A stretch of DNA of 64,000 nucleotides from Clostridium sp. DSM 17811. GTDB taxonomy: Bacteria; Bacillota; Clostridia; Clostridiales; Clostridiaceae. The notes beneath the pieces are model-generated. The model saw only the letters and a list, made by a program, of their open reading frames with translations, was not told the origin of the DNA and searched no databases. Of this stretch, positions 19,642-29,216 are shown piece after piece. The DNA is taken from the NCBI RefSeq assembly GCF_018861905.1, contig NZ_JAHLDU010000002.1, positions 1 to 64,000 on the forward strand, in the 5' to 3' direction. Positions within the stretch are counted from its first letter, which is position 1; each line of letters opens with the position of its first letter. The position numbers and the translations under genes were made by a program.

Positions 19642-20328
19642 ATGCCACAAGTAACTATTAGGCAATTAAGAGACCTTCCTTTGCTAGAATGTATTGAGGA
19701 TAAAACTTTAGATTTAATAAGAGAAAAAGTTGTACTAAAAAATTTTAAGAAATCACAAATGTTGTTTGGAGAAAGAGAACGTTTAAATAACATATATATA
19801 GTGCTAGAAGGAAAGGTATCAATGTACAGATTATCAGAAAAAGGCCAAAAGAGGGTTATTTATATCCTGAATAAAGGTGAGATTGTAAATGAAGTGAATT
19901 TTGATAATTATACAAGTTCGATTAGCTGTGAAGCGTTTGAAGACAGTGAGATTATAAGCATATCAAAAGGAGATCTATTAAATATTATGCAGCAAGATTT
20001 TAAGCTTACAGAGGTTATATTATACTCTATGAGCAAGAAAATAAGAAGATTGTATAGGCAGATTAAAAACACTGTTCCTACCAAAATGGATAAAAGGGTA
20101 GCTGCAAAGCTTTGGAAATTGTCTAAAGATTATGGCTTAGAAACTCCCAAAGGTGTTTTAATAGATATTAAAATAAGTATAACCTACTTGGCAGATATGT
20201 TAGGGAGCTCCAGGGAAACTATTTCAAGGGCCGTAAAAGAGCTAGAAAACATGGGAATGGTTAAGATAGAACATAGAAAATTCATAGTTGATAGAGAAAA
20301 GTTAAGTGGTTACTTTAAAAGTGTGTGA
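19642..20328 (+). CDS. Crp/Fnr-family transcriptional regulator, HcpR-like by context
   Basis: A 228-residue regulator. An effector-binding beta-roll spans about residues 15-130. A long dimerisation helix follows, and the winged HTH contains the recognition helix SSRETISRAVKELENMG. There is no Fnr-type cysteine cluster at the N-terminus. Because it sits beside hcp, a nitrite-type channel and asrABC, and because TGTGA-N6-TCACA sites flank it, it is likely the local activator. Crp/Fnr proteins of the HcpR group control hcp in other anaerobes; membership is inferred from context. Its stop codon overlaps the asr operator. TATAAT at 19569-19574 may be its own -10 box. Confidence 0.88.
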   Translation: MPQVTIRQLRDLPLLECIEDKTLDLIREKVVLKNFKKSQMLFGERERLNNIYIVLEGKVSMYRLSEKGQKRVIYILNKGEIVNEVNFDNYTSSISCEAFEDSEIISISKGDLLNIMQQDFKLTEVILYSMSKKIRRLYRQIKNTVPTKMDKRVAAKLWKLSKDYGLETPKGVLIDIKISITYLADMLGSSRETISRAVKELENMGMVKIEHRKFIVDREKLSGYFKSV

Positions 20329-20366
20329 TGAAAATCACATACTTTTTTTAATGTTTAAAATATAAT
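20317..20366 (+). promoter_or_regulatory. Crp/Fnr-type palindrome and promoter of asrABC
   Basis: GTGTGTGA (20321-20328) and TCACATAC (20335-20342) flank six bases and match the site before the channel gene. TATAAT at 20361-20366 lies the same distance from the palindrome centre (29.5 bases), giving a centre near -41.5. Seven T follow the right arm, so the element also looks like an intrinsic terminator of the regulator gene. It includes that gene's stop codon. Confidence 0.75.
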
Positions 20367-20474
20367 GAGTGTAGAAGTTATGAATTTTATTTTATAGTGA
20401 GCTAATTAGCAAAGTTAATTAATTAACAATAATTAATAAAAAATAAAATTTATTATAATGGAGGGATTACATTT

Positions 20475-21482
20475 ATGGGTTTTAAGTTAAATATAAAGAA
20501 ATTTGATGAGCAGCTTGAAACATTGAGGCAGGAATATAAAGTATATGCACCGGTAAAACTTACGGGAAAAGGAACTTTTGCAGATACAGATACTATTAGG
20601 TATGAAGAAATAAAGAGCATAAGGGAAATAGAGTTCGATGCAAAATCTAGTTTTTCTCCTAAGGAAATAGTAATTCCTATTACTCAAACATTATTTTATT
20701 TTACGGAAGATAATTGCATAGAGCCAAAATGTGATGAAAAGAAAATATTAATCTTCTTAAGAAGTTGTGATATTCATGCCATGAAGCGGCTCGATGAAGT
20801 TTTTTTAAGAAATGGAAATGAGGACTATTATTATAAAAATTTAAAGGACAAAGTTAAATTTGTTCTTATGGGTTGTAGTGAAAGTTTTGAAAACTGTTTT
20901 TGTGTTAGCATGGGATCAAATAGCACAGAAGAGTATGATATGTATACTAAAATTAACGATGATGAAGTCTTTATAGATTGTAAATCTGAAGAATTAATGA
21001 ATTATTTTAAAATAGATGAACTTGAATCTGTAGAGGTAGAACCTGAATTTGTTTTGTTTAATGAAATAAAGGTTACTATACCTAAAAATTTAGATCAAAG
21101 GATTTTCAAATCAAAAATGTGGGATGAGTACTCAAATAGATGTATTGCATGTGGAAGGTGTAATTTTGTCTGTGGTACTTGTACGTGTTTTACTATGCAA
21201 GATGTTTTTTCAAAAGACAATAAGAATGTAGGAGAAAGAAGGCGAATATGGTCATCTTGTCATGTAGACGGATTTAGTGATATGGCAGGTGGGCATGGTT
21301 TCAGAAAAGATAAAAAAGATAGGATGAGATTTAAAGTTATGCATAAGGTATATGATTTTAAAAAGAGAGCCGGATATCATATGTGTATAGGCTGTGGAAG
21401 ATGTGATGATATATGTCCTGAGTATATATCTTTCGCGTGTTGCGTTAATAAACTAAATGAAGCTATGAATGAGGTGGAGTAA
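20475..21482 (+). CDS. asrA: Anaerobic sulfite reductase subunit A
   Basis: A 335-residue iron-sulfur subunit. The C-terminal part carries two 4Fe-4S ferredoxin motifs, RCIACGRCNFVCGTCTC and MCIGCGRCDDICPEY, and the N-terminal domain resembles the AsrA/hydrogenase beta-type family. It passes electrons from AsrB to the siroheme subunit AsrC. The ribosome site GGAGGG lies before the ATG. Its stop directly abuts the asrB start. Confidence 0.95.
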   Translation: MGFKLNIKKFDEQLETLRQEYKVYAPVKLTGKGTFADTDTIRYEEIKSIREIEFDAKSSFSPKEIVIPITQTLFYFTEDNCIEPKCDEKKILIFLRSCDIHAMKRLDEVFLRNGNEDYYYKNLKDKVKFVLMGCSESFENCFCVSMGSNSTEEYDMYTKINDDEVFIDCKSEELMNYFKIDELESVEVEPEFVLFNEIKVTIPKNLDQRIFKSKMWDEYSNRCIACGRCNFVCGTCTCFTMQDVFSKDNKNVGERRRIWSSCHVDGFSDMAGGHGFRKDKKDRMRFKVMHKVYDFKKRAGYHMCIGCGRCDDICPEYISFACCVNKLNEAMNEVE

Positions 21483-22274
21483 ATGGAAAACATATATATG
21501 CCTTTTAAATCTAAGATACTTAACATAAAGAAGCATACAGAAACAGATTATACTTTTAGAATGGAGTTCCAAGGCGACGTAAAACCAGGTCAATTCTTCG
21601 AAGTGTCCATACCAAAGTTTGGTGAGTCACCTATATCTGTTAGTGAAATCGGTGATGGTTATGTAGACCTTACAATAAGACGTGTAGGTGTGGTTACAGA
21701 TGTAATTCATAGTTTTTTTGTAGGTGGAACATTGTATCTTAGAGGCCCGTACGGGAATGGTTTTGATGTGGATATATATAAAGGTAAAGAAATTATTGTA
21801 GCTGCAGGTGGAACTGGACTGGCACCTGTAAAAGGAATAGTGGATTATTTTGCAAAACATCCAAAAGAGTGTAAGGACTTTAATGTAATGGCAGGATTTA
21901 AGTCTCCAGATGACATTTTATTTAAAGATAATTTTAAAAAGTGGGAGGAGACTATTAGTGTAACTTTAACTGTGGACAGTGCAGAGGATGATTACACTGG
22001 AGATGTGGGACTTATAACTAAGTATATAAAAGATATCCCAGTTGACAATATGAATGAAGTACAAGTCATTGTAGTAGGACCCCCAATGATGCTTAAATTT
22101 ACGGTTGCTGGATTTATAAAGAAAGGGGTAAAAGAAAAAAATATATGGGTATCTTATGAACGCAAGATGTGTTGTGGAGTTGGAAAATGTGGTCATTGCA
22201 AAATTGATGATACGTATATATGTTTAGAGGGGCCTGTTTTTAATTATTTGGATGCAGTACATCTAGTAGATTAG
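21483..22274 (+). CDS. asrB: Anaerobic sulfite reductase subunit B
   Basis: A 263-residue ferredoxin-NADP reductase-like subunit. It has an FAD domain with the VDLTIRRVG and LRGPYGNGFD segments and an NAD domain with AAGGTGLAPVKG. A C-terminal 2Fe-2S motif reads KMCCGVGKCGHCKID and is followed by a further Cys. It brings in electrons from a pyridine nucleotide. The gene starts on the base after the asrA stop. Confidence 0.95.
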   Translation: MENIYMPFKSKILNIKKHTETDYTFRMEFQGDVKPGQFFEVSIPKFGESPISVSEIGDGYVDLTIRRVGVVTDVIHSFFVGGTLYLRGPYGNGFDVDIYKGKEIIVAAGGTGLAPVKGIVDYFAKHPKECKDFNVMAGFKSPDDILFKDNFKKWEETISVTLTVDSAEDDYTGDVGLITKYIKDIPVDNMNEVQVIVVGPPMMLKFTVAGFIKKGVKEKNIWVSYERKMCCGVGKCGHCKIDDTYICLEGPVFNYLDAVHLVD

Positions 22275-22287
22275 GGGAGGAAAAATA

Positions 22288-23235
22288 ATGGATATAAATA
22301 CTAAATTACTTAAAAAGAATGCATTTAGAATAACTAAAACAAGAGGTAAAACTGCTATAAGAATTAGGGTTCCAGGAGGGCAGATTGAAGCAAAACATTT
22401 AGAAATTTTGCAAAAGGTAGCGCAGATTTACGGAGATGGAACTCTTCATATAACTACAAGGCAAGGTTTTGAATTGCCAGGTATTGATATGGATAAGCTA
22501 TCAGAGGTTAACAAAATGGTTCAACCTGTAATTGAAGGTCTTGAAATAAATCAGATATCACCTAATACTGGATACCAAGCTTCAGGTACTAGAAATGTTT
22601 CAGCATGCGTTGGAGCAAATGTCTGTCCTTTTGCAAATTATAATACTACGGAATTTGCGAAAAGGATTGAAAAAGAAATATTTCCTAATGATTATCATGT
22701 AAAGGTAGCATTAACAGGATGTCCTAATGATTGTATAAAGGCAAGAATGCAAGATTTTGGAATTATAGGAATGACGGAGCCTCAGTATGAATTTTATAGG
22801 TGCATAAGCTGCAAATCTTGCGTTAATAACTGCAAAAGAAGAGTTACTGGAGCACTTAAAATGGAGAATTTTAAAGTAGTTCGTGATCATGATAAATGTA
22901 TTGGATGTGGGGAATGTATAGGAAAATGTCCAACATCAGCATGGAGTAGAAGTATAAAAAAATATTACAAACTTGTTATAATGGGTAGAACAGGAAAGAA
23001 AAAACCTAGACTTGCTCAGGATTTTATAACTTGGGTAGACGCGGAAAGTATTATTAAAATTATAAAAAATACTTATTCATATATTGAAAAATATATGGAT
23101 ATAGATGCCCCTGGAGGAAAAGAGCATATAGGGTACATTGTTGATAGAACAGGATATCCAGTGTTTAAGGAATGGGTTTTAAAAGGTGTTAATCTGGAAG
23201 AAAAAGCTAAGGTTGAAGAGTTTATCAATTGGTAA
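22288..23235 (+). CDS. asrC: Anaerobic sulfite reductase subunit C (siroheme)
   Basis: A 315-residue catalytic subunit of the nitrite/sulfite reductase fold. The siroheme/4Fe-4S motif is present as ACVGANVCPFANYN and LTGCPNDCIKA. An inserted ferredoxin-like domain carries RCISCKSCVNNCKR and KCIGCGECIGKCP. It reduces sulfite to sulfide. It is the last gene of asrABC and ends just before a strong hairpin shared with the convergent thiC. Confidence 0.95.
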   Translation: MDINTKLLKKNAFRITKTRGKTAIRIRVPGGQIEAKHLEILQKVAQIYGDGTLHITTRQGFELPGIDMDKLSEVNKMVQPVIEGLEINQISPNTGYQASGTRNVSACVGANVCPFANYNTTEFAKRIEKEIFPNDYHVKVALTGCPNDCIKARMQDFGIIGMTEPQYEFYRCISCKSCVNNCKRRVTGALKMENFKVVRDHDKCIGCGECIGKCPTSAWSRSIKKYYKLVIMGRTGKKKPRLAQDFITWVDAESIIKIIKNTYSYIEKYMDIDAPGGKEHIGYIVDRTGYPVFKEWVLKGVNLEEKAKVEEFINW

Positions 23236-23238
23236 TAA

Positions 23239-23273
23239 AAAGAGTATGCAGAAAAGCTTTCTGCATACTCTTT
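23239..23273. terminator. Bidirectional terminator between asrC and thiC
   Basis: A perfect 16-bp stem (23239-23254 with 23258-23273) around three bases, with T-rich sequence on the plus side and A-rich sequence before it, between convergent genes. Confidence 0.92.
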
Positions 23274-23301
23274 ATTCTATTTAACATAAAGTTATAAAAA
23301 T

Positions 23302-24615
23302 TTATGAATCGTCTCTTAATATATTAAGATCTTTACCTTGCATTATCTTATTCATAGTTCTTGCAGAACACATTTTACCACACATTGTGCAACTGTCAGC
23401 ATTCTCTGGCATTGATTCTTTTCTATATCTTATGGCTTTTTCTGGATCTATTGCAAGTTCAAACATTCTCGTCCAATTAAGAGCTTGCCTAGCTGTACTC
23501 ATTTCATTGTCCCAGTCGCGGCTACCTGGAATTTTTTTGCCTATATCACCAGCATGAGCCGCAATTTTACATGCAATAATTCCTTCACGTACATCATCGA
23601 CATTCGGAAGTCTTAGATGCTCTGCTGGAGTTACATAACAAAGGAAATCAGCTCCACAGCTTGCAGCTAAAGCACCTCCTATGGCACTTGTAATATGGTC
23701 ATATCCTGGTGCAATATCTGTAACTAGGGGTCCTAAAATATAAAAAGGTGCACCATGACATAATTTTTTAGCAAGTAATACATTTGCCTCGATTTCATTT
23801 ATTGCCATATGACCTGGTCCTTCTATTATAACTTGTACATTTTTTTCCCAAGCTCTCAGGGTTAATTCGCCAAGTACCATTAATTCATGAATCTGACAAG
23901 CATCAGTTGCATCATTAATGCAGCCGGGTCTACATGCATCACCAAGGCTTAAAGTTAAATCATATTTTTGACATATTTCTAATATTTCATCAAAATGTTC
24001 ATAAAAAGGATTTTCTTTATGGTTTAATTCCATCCAAGCATATAGGAGTGATCCTCCACGAGACACAATATGAGTTATTCTCTTGTTTCTTTTAAATACA
24101 TTTGCAGTAGCTGTGTTTAAACCAGCGTGTATTGTTACAAAGTCAACTCCATCTTTTGCATGTTTTTCTACAACATCTATTAATTCTTTTGAAGTAATAT
24201 CCTGTAATTCTTTATCGTAAAAACCTAAGGCATCATAAATTGGAACAGTCCCTATCATAGCAGTTGAATCTGAAATAAGTCTTTTTCTAAATTCTTCAGT
24301 TTTACCAAAGGAGCTTAAATCCATAACAGCTTCAGCTTTCATATCTATTGATAACTGTACCTTTTTCATTTCTTCATCAATATCACAGCAATCTTTTGAG
24401 ATACCTAGGTTTACATTGATTTTTGTTTTTAAACCTTCCCCAACTCCCTCAGGGCTTAGTATTTTATGATTTCTATTAGAGGGAATTGCGACTACGCCTC
24501 TTGATATTTTTTCTCTTAAAACCTCTTCTGGCATATTTTCTTTTCTTGCAACTATCTTCATCTCTTTAGTTATAATACCTTTTTTTGCAGCATCCATTTG
24601 AGTTGTATACATCAT
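23302..24615 (-). CDS. thiC: Phosphomethylpyrimidine synthase
   Basis: A 437-residue radical SAM enzyme that rearranges aminoimidazole ribotide to the thiamine pyrimidine. The barrel domain includes [30 protein letters not shown] and the metal-binding HIT/H segments. The C-terminal cluster motif [15 protein letters not shown] gives CX2CX4C. The ATG at 24615 has GGGAG eight bases before it. It is transcribed alone behind a TPP riboswitch. Confidence 0.97.
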   Translation of the reverse strand: MMYTTQMDAAKKGIITKEMKIVARKENMPEEVLREKISRGVVAIPSNRNHKILSPEGVGEGLKTKINVNLGISKDCCDIDEEMKKVQLSIDMKAEAVMDLSSFGKTEEFRKRLISDSTAMIGTVPIYDALGFYDKELQDITSKELIDVVEKHAKDGVDFVTIHAGLNTATANVFKRNKRITHIVSRGGSLLYAWMELNHKENPFYEHFDEILEICQKYDLTLSLGDACRPGCINDATDACQIHELMVLGELTLRAWEKNVQVIIEGPGHMAINEIEANVLLAKKLCHGAPFYILGPLVTDIAPGYDHITSAIGGALAASCGADFLCYVTPAEHLRLPNVDDVREGIIACKIAAHAGDIGKKIPGSRDWDNEMSTARQALNWTRMFELAIDPEKAIRYRKESMPENADSCTMCGKMCSARTMNKIMQGKDLNILRDDS

Positions 24616-24651
24616 TTTATAGTCTCCCTTACAGTTGTATTATTTTTGAAA

Positions 24652-24682
24652 TAAAAAAAAGCAAGCTCATAAAGAGCTTGCA
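24652..24682 (-). terminator. Riboswitch-controlled terminator before thiC
   Basis: GCAAGCTC and GAGCTTGC pair around five bases (24661-24681). On the minus strand they are followed by eight T. It lies between the TPP aptamer and thiC and is the likely expression platform. Confidence 0.88.
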
Positions 24683-24697
24683 ACAAAAAACATTGTA

Positions 24698-24790
24698 ATA
24701 AACTCCCTACGTTGGAATTACCCAAATCAGGTTATGAGGGTCAGCGATAATATCTCTTTCTCAGCTCTTGGTGCGAGCTCCCCTTGTTTA
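24698..24790 (-). promoter_or_regulatory. TPP riboswitch aptamer
   Basis: Read on the minus strand, the THI-box elements occur in order: GGGGAGCTC, CTGAGAAAGAG, GACCCTCATAACCTGAT, GGGTAATTCCAACGTAGGGA. These are the conserved parts of the TPP aptamer. thiC follows after a terminator, so thiamine diphosphate should switch thiC off. Confidence 0.96.
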
Positions 24791-24951
24791 ATTTATTTAG
24801 TTATTATTTGCCTTAAGTATATTAGTAAAAGAACCATTTGTAAAGTCCTTTTTATTTTTCATTCAACTTAAAAATTGTATGGATACACTATTCAAACCAT
24901 GTAAACATATGATATACTCGCCCTAATAAATAATTTACGTGGAGGTTTATT

Positions 24952-25821
24952 ATGGAAAGATATGAAATAAATAAGAACTTGGCTCAGATGTTAAAGGGCG
25001 GAGTAATCATGGATGTAGTGAATGTTGAGCAGGCAATAATAGCAGAGAATGCAGGGGCCTGCGCGGTAATGGCATTAGAAAGAGTGCCTTCAGATATTAG
25101 AAAAGAAGGTGGAGTAGCTAGAATGTCTGACCCTAAAATGATTAAAGAAATAAAGGCTGCGGTAACCATTCCAGTAATGGCTAAGGGCAGAATAGGCCAT
25201 TTTGTTGAAGCGCAAATTCTTCAAGAAATAGGGGTGGATTTTATAGATGAGAGCGAAGTTTTGACTCCAGCAGATGAGCAGTATCATATAAATAAGTGGG
25301 ATTTCAAGGTTCCTTATGTTTGTGGAGCAAGGAATTTAGGTGAGGCACTAAGAAGAATTGGAGAAGGTGCCGCAATGATAAGGACAAAAGGTGAAGCCGG
25401 CACAGGAAATGTGGTAGAAGCTGTTAGACACATGAGATGTATAATGGATGAAATTCGCAAAGTTAAAAATGCACCCAAAGAAGAACTAATGACAATTGCT
25501 AAAGAGTTTGGGGCACCTATTAATTTAATAGAATATGTATGGAAAAATGGTAAACTTCCAGTAGTAAATTTTGCAGCAGGCGGAATAGCAACCCCAGCTG
25601 ATGCAGCACTCATGATGCAACTTGGAGCAGAAGGTGTTTTTGTAGGTTCAGGAATTTTTAAAGCAGAAAATCCGGAAGCTAGGGCAAAAGCAATAGTACT
25701 TGCAACTACATATTATAATGATCCAAAAGTTGTTGCAAAAGTTTCAGAAAATCTTGGGGAAGCAATGAGTGGCCTAGAGATAAGTGAAATTAAAGAGAAG
25801 TTTGCACGAAGAGGTTGGTAA
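24952..25821 (+). CDS. pdxS: Pyridoxal 5'-phosphate synthase lyase subunit
   Basis: A 289-residue barrel protein that makes PLP from ribose 5-phosphate, glyceraldehyde 3-phosphate and ammonia. It contains LKGGVIMDV near the N-terminus, the Lys in [26 protein letters not shown] and the phosphate-binding [13 protein letters not shown]. The start has GTGGAGG before it. TATACT at 24913-24918 is a candidate -10 box, with only a weak -35. The pdxT start follows at once. The organism can therefore make PLP, which OraE, OrtB and Orr need. Confidence 0.97.
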   Translation: MERYEINKNLAQMLKGGVIMDVVNVEQAIIAENAGACAVMALERVPSDIRKEGGVARMSDPKMIKEIKAAVTIPVMAKGRIGHFVEAQILQEIGVDFIDESEVLTPADEQYHINKWDFKVPYVCGARNLGEALRRIGEGAAMIRTKGEAGTGNVVEAVRHMRCIMDEIRKVKNAPKEELMTIAKEFGAPINLIEYVWKNGKLPVVNFAAGGIATPADAALMMQLGAEGVFVGSGIFKAENPEARAKAIVLATTYYNDPKVVAKVSENLGEAMSGLEISEIKEKFARRGW

Positions 25822-25823
25822 AG

Positions 25824-26390
25824 TTGAAAATAGGTGTTTTATCACTTCAAGGAGGTGTTATCGAGCATATAAATCATATTACGAAACTTGGTCACGTTGG
25901 GGTGGAGATTAAGAAACTTGAAGATATGGAAGGGATAAATGGAATAATACTTCCTGGTGGTGAGAGTACAACAATTGGAAAACTTTTAAGAGAGACAAAA
26001 ATGTTTATACCTCTAAGGAATAAAATACTTTCAGGATTACCGGTATGGGGAACTTGTGCTGGTATGATTTTACTTGCTAAAGTTATTGAGGGTGAAATAG
26101 ATGGACATCTTAAAGTTATGGATATAAAAGTAAAAAGAAATGCCTATGGAAGCCAAGTTAATAGTTTTAAAAGGGATGTGATAGTAAGTGAGATTTCAAG
26201 TGGGCCTTTGCCACTAGTTTTTATTCGTGGACCAGTAATTACAGAGGTGACAAGTAACGTTAAAATAGTATGCACAGTTGATGATAAAATTGTAGCAGCG
26301 AAACAAAATAATATGTTTGTTACAGCTTTCCATCCGGAACTTACAAATAATTTAGAGGTTCATAAATATTTCATAAATATGTGTAGATAA
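25824..26390 (+). CDS. pdxT: Pyridoxal 5'-phosphate synthase glutaminase subunit
   Basis: A 188-residue class I glutaminase. KIGVLSLQGGVIEH opens the protein, LPGGESTTIGKL is present, the nucleophile lies in WGTCAGMILLA, and the His-Glu pair in AFHPELT. It delivers ammonia to PdxS. I chose the TTG at 25824 because AAGAGG, inside the end of pdxS, is nine bases away and the protein then starts like its homologues; an in-frame TTG at 25815 is less well placed. Confidence 0.95.
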   Translation: MKIGVLSLQGGVIEHINHITKLGHVGVEIKKLEDMEGINGIILPGGESTTIGKLLRETKMFIPLRNKILSGLPVWGTCAGMILLAKVIEGEIDGHLKVMDIKVKRNAYGSQVNSFKRDVIVSEISSGPLPLVFIRGPVITEVTSNVKIVCTVDDKIVAAKQNNMFVTAFHPELTNNLEVHKYFINMCR

Positions 26391-26482
26391 AATTATATAT
26401 TAAGGTTTTGGATAAATAATATTCTTAAAAGTTGCAGTCGATTTCAAGTATGTTAAAATAGGTGCATTTAAATGTGACATTA

Positions 26483-26546
26483 ATCCCATACATCTTTATT
26501 TTCAAACTTGTTTGAAAATGGTTATGTATGGGATGGTTATTTTTTG
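26483..26546 (+). terminator. Long hairpin terminator after pdxST
   Basis: ATCCCATACAT (26483-26493) pairs with ATGTATGGGAT (26524-26534), and inside this ATTTTCAAA pairs with TTTGAAAAT. The total is about 52 bases with one internal loop. GGTTATTTTTTGTT follows. It ends the pdxST message and lies inside the region before the MFS gene. Confidence 0.75.
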
Positions 26547-26642
26547 TTATTGATTATAAAGAAGGAAGTTTATGTTTTGTATAGAATATATTATAATAAG
26601 AGGAATTTAAGCAGTATGCAAAATCAGGAGGATTTTATTTAT

Positions 26643-27827
26643 ATGAAAACGAAATCATTTTACTCGAGTTTGGACAAAAAGAATCGATATATTTTAAATT
26701 GCTGTTTTTTTGTTTTTGCAGTTAACGGTCTATATAGTATGATATTAGGCTCGTTCTTACCAATAATCAGTACGGAATATGGACTAAATAATACAATGAG
26801 TGGGGTATTACTCTCTGCGCATCAAGTAGGTAACTTGATATCTGGGTTTATTGCAGGTATATTGCCACTTTATTTAGGCAGAAAAAAATCAATAATGTTT
26901 TTGTGTTGTTTTGTTATTATGGGATTTCTAATTATGATTTTAACTGGTAACCCAGTTTTATTGGTGTTAGGTTTTTTATTTACAGGGTTAAGTCGTGGGA
27001 GTATTTCTAATTTTAATAACACTGTTGTAAATGAAGTGTCAAACAGTAGTTCAGCAGCTCTAAATTTTTTACATAGTGTATTTGCTGTTGGGGCGCTAAT
27101 TGCTCCATTCTTGGTTATAGTATGTACAAATATGGCTGGTGACATTGGCTGGAAAATAGCTGCGATAGTTATTATTGTTCTCGCAATTATTTCTATCTTA
27201 CTTTTTTCAAGGATGGAAATAGATGATGCTGCAAAGAAAAAAGAAAAAGTAATAATATCATATGAATTTTTGAAAAGTAAGTTTTTTTGGATTAGTGCTG
27301 GAATTTTATTTTTTTATTTGTGTGCAGAAGCGACTATTAATGGTTGGTTAGTTAAATATTTTATTGATTCAAGTATAATGACTATAAAATATGCACAAAT
27401 GCTTGCTTCGTTATTATGGGTAGTTATTCTTGCAGGTAGACTAACTTGTGCATATATAGGAGATAAGGTTTCTAAGAAAAAATTGCTTTTAACAACAAGT
27501 ATCGGAACAGTTGCTTTTTATTTGTTATTGCTGTCTTCCCGAGACTTAACTATTATTACCATAGCGATAATGGGACTCGGGTTTTCTATGGCAGGAATAT
27601 ATCCAACAACAGTTTCGAGTATTGGTAACACCATTAAAGCTTATCCCATGTCAATGGGGGTGCTTCTTATGATTGGTGGTATTGGAGCTATTATAATGCC
27701 AATTATAACTGGTGCGTTATCTGATTCCTTTGGAATTTTTGCAGGAATGAGCGCCATAGTATTTGCTATTGTTTTAATGATAATTTGTGTGGTTTTAAGT
27801 GTGGTAAATAAAAATGATATTGTATAA
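26643..27827 (+). CDS. Major facilitator superfamily transporter (FucP-like)
   Basis: A protein of about 394 residues with twelve predicted membrane helices. It carries the loop LYLGRKKSIMF between helices 2 and 3 and AYIGDKVSKKKLL between helices 8 and 9. The general pattern resembles the fucose/glucose permease group of MFS. The substrate cannot be assigned. The start at 26643 follows AGGAGG with an eleven-base gap; an ATG at 26616 gives nine more residues but has a poorer site. It precedes a pentose-uptake region, which hints at a sugar, but it has its own terminator. Confidence 0.78.
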   Translation: MKTKSFYSSLDKKNRYILNCCFFVFAVNGLYSMILGSFLPIISTEYGLNNTMSGVLLSAHQVGNLISGFIAGILPLYLGRKKSIMFLCCFVIMGFLIMILTGNPVLLVLGFLFTGLSRGSISNFNNTVVNEVSNSSSAALNFLHSVFAVGALIAPFLVIVCTNMAGDIGWKIAAIVIIVLAIISILLFSRMEIDDAAKKKEKVIISYEFLKSKFFWISAGILFFYLCAEATINGWLVKYFIDSSIMTIKYAQMLASLLWVVILAGRLTCAYIGDKVSKKKLLLTTSIGTVAFYLLLLSSRDLTIITIAIMGLGFSMAGIYPTTVSSIGNTIKAYPMSMGVLLMIGGIGAIIMPIITGALSDSFGIFAGMSAIVFAIVLMIICVVLSVVNKNDIV

Positions 27828-27848
27828 AGTAATATAATATGTGAATAA

Positions 27849-27896
27849 TTATGGCCTCTAAGTTGCATCATAGCAGCCTAGAGGTCATAATATTTT
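27849..27896 (+). terminator. Terminator after the MFS gene
   Basis: TTATGGCCTCTA (27849-27860) pairs with TAGAGGTCATAA (27879-27890), with one G-T pair; TATTTT follows. Confidence 0.75.
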
Positions 27897-28010
27897 AAAC
27901 TATTTAAATTTAAATCCTTTAACGAGAGTAGATAAATAAATTTACACTGGCAAAATTTAGTAGTATATTATATGTAAGAAACCTTATAAAATTACTGGAG
28001 TGTGAAGGTT

Positions 28011-29216
28011 ATGTATAAACTTTTAATTGCTGATGATGAACCAAGGATTCGGAAGGGGTTAAGAAATGCCTTAAATTGGAATGAATTTAATATTGAAGTG
28101 GTTGGTGAGGCTGAAGATGGTGAAATAGCATTAATTCAAACAGAAAGATTAAAACCTGATATAATCTTTTTAGACATATGTATGCCATTTTTAAATGGTT
28201 TGGAACTTATTAGAAAATTGAATGAAAAGGACCAAAATTGTATTATTATAATAATAACAGGATATGATGAATTTGAGTATATGCATGAGGCACTGAAGCT
28301 TAAAACATTTGATTATCTTTTAAAACCAGTTCCAAAAGAAGTGCTTATAGATACAGTAAATAAAGCAATACAAGAAATAAGAAAGAATGAAGAGAAAAAA
28401 GTATATTTAGATTGGGCGGACAGAAGATTAGACGAAAATTTTGATATGTTAAAAGAAGCTTTTTTAAATAATTGGTTAAATGGAAGTTATGAATATGTGG
28501 AAATATTAAATGAGTTAAAATTTTTCAAATATAATTTCGATGTTGACATAGAAGTTGTAGTAATTAAAGTAATAGAGAGGTTAAACCATGAGGTATATTC
28601 AAAAAACTGGGATAGAGAACTATTAAATTTTGCGTTAACTAATGTTACAATTGAGTTAATGAGGAAAGTTAATCCAGAAATAACATATACTGATGAAGAT
28701 AATAACATTGTTATAATTAGTAATGTTATGAATACTTACGAGTGGTTAAACATAGCAAATGAAATTGAAAACAAAATATATTATTATTTGCACTTTACTG
28801 TAATTATAGAACAAAAAAGGAGTCAAAGTGGTATCTCTGGGGTGAAAAATACGTATAATGAGATTATTGCTAGTATAAGTAAAATAGCTGCTTATAAACC
28901 TATAGTACTTTTAGCTACTAGATATATAGATACTAATTACAATGTAAACGATCTAAGCTTAGGCGATGTAGCAGAGAAATTTAATTTAAGTTCTTCTTAT
29001 TTAAGCAAATTATTAAAAAAAGAAGCGGGACTTTCTTTTATTGATTATCTTACAAAGTATAGAATTAATAAATCTATTTGTATGATGGATGATCCTAAAT
29101 ATAAGATTTATGAAATTGCTGAAGCTGTAGGATATAGTAACCAACATTACTTTTGCAAGGCATTTAAGAAGGTTATGGGGTTTGCCCCAACAGAATACAG
29201 GGGGAGGAGTATGTGA
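28011..29216 (+). CDS. YesN-type response regulator with AraC HTH
   Basis: A 401-residue regulator. The receiver domain (1-120) has IADDEPRIRKG, the phosphoacceptor in IIFLDICMPFLNG and the Lys in LLKPVP. The linker is about 180 residues. The C-terminal double HTH of the AraC family contains LSLGDVAEKFNLSSSYLSKLLKK and ends GFAPTEYRGRSM. Such regulators pair with LytS/YesM kinases; one is encoded at 36082. The start is ATG 28011, with GGAG ten bases before it. The next gene begins directly after its stop. Confidence 0.92.
   Translation: MYKLLIADDEPRIRKGLRNALNWNEFNIEVVGEAEDGEIALIQTERLKPDIIFLDICMPFLNGLELIRKLNEKDQNCIIIIITGYDEFEYMHEALKLKTFDYLLKPVPKEVLIDTVNKAIQEIRKNEEKKVYLDWADRRLDENFDMLKEAFLNNWLNGSYEYVEILNELKFFKYNFDVDIEVVVIKVIERLNHEVYSKNWDRELLNFALTNVTIELMRKVNPEITYTDEDNNIVIISNVMNTYEWLNIANEIENKIYYYLHFTVIIEQKRSQSGISGVKNTYNEIIASISKIAAYKPIVLLATRYIDTNYNVNDLSLGDVAEKFNLSSSYLSKLLKKEAGLSFIDYLTKYRINKSICMMDDPKYKIYEIAEAVGYSNQHYFCKAFKKVMGFAPTEYRGRSM

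Noticed and set aside
26508-26642. N-terminal extension of the MFS protein
   Set aside because: The extension begins inside the hairpin that ends pdxST, has no ribosome site and precedes the first conserved residues of the family.
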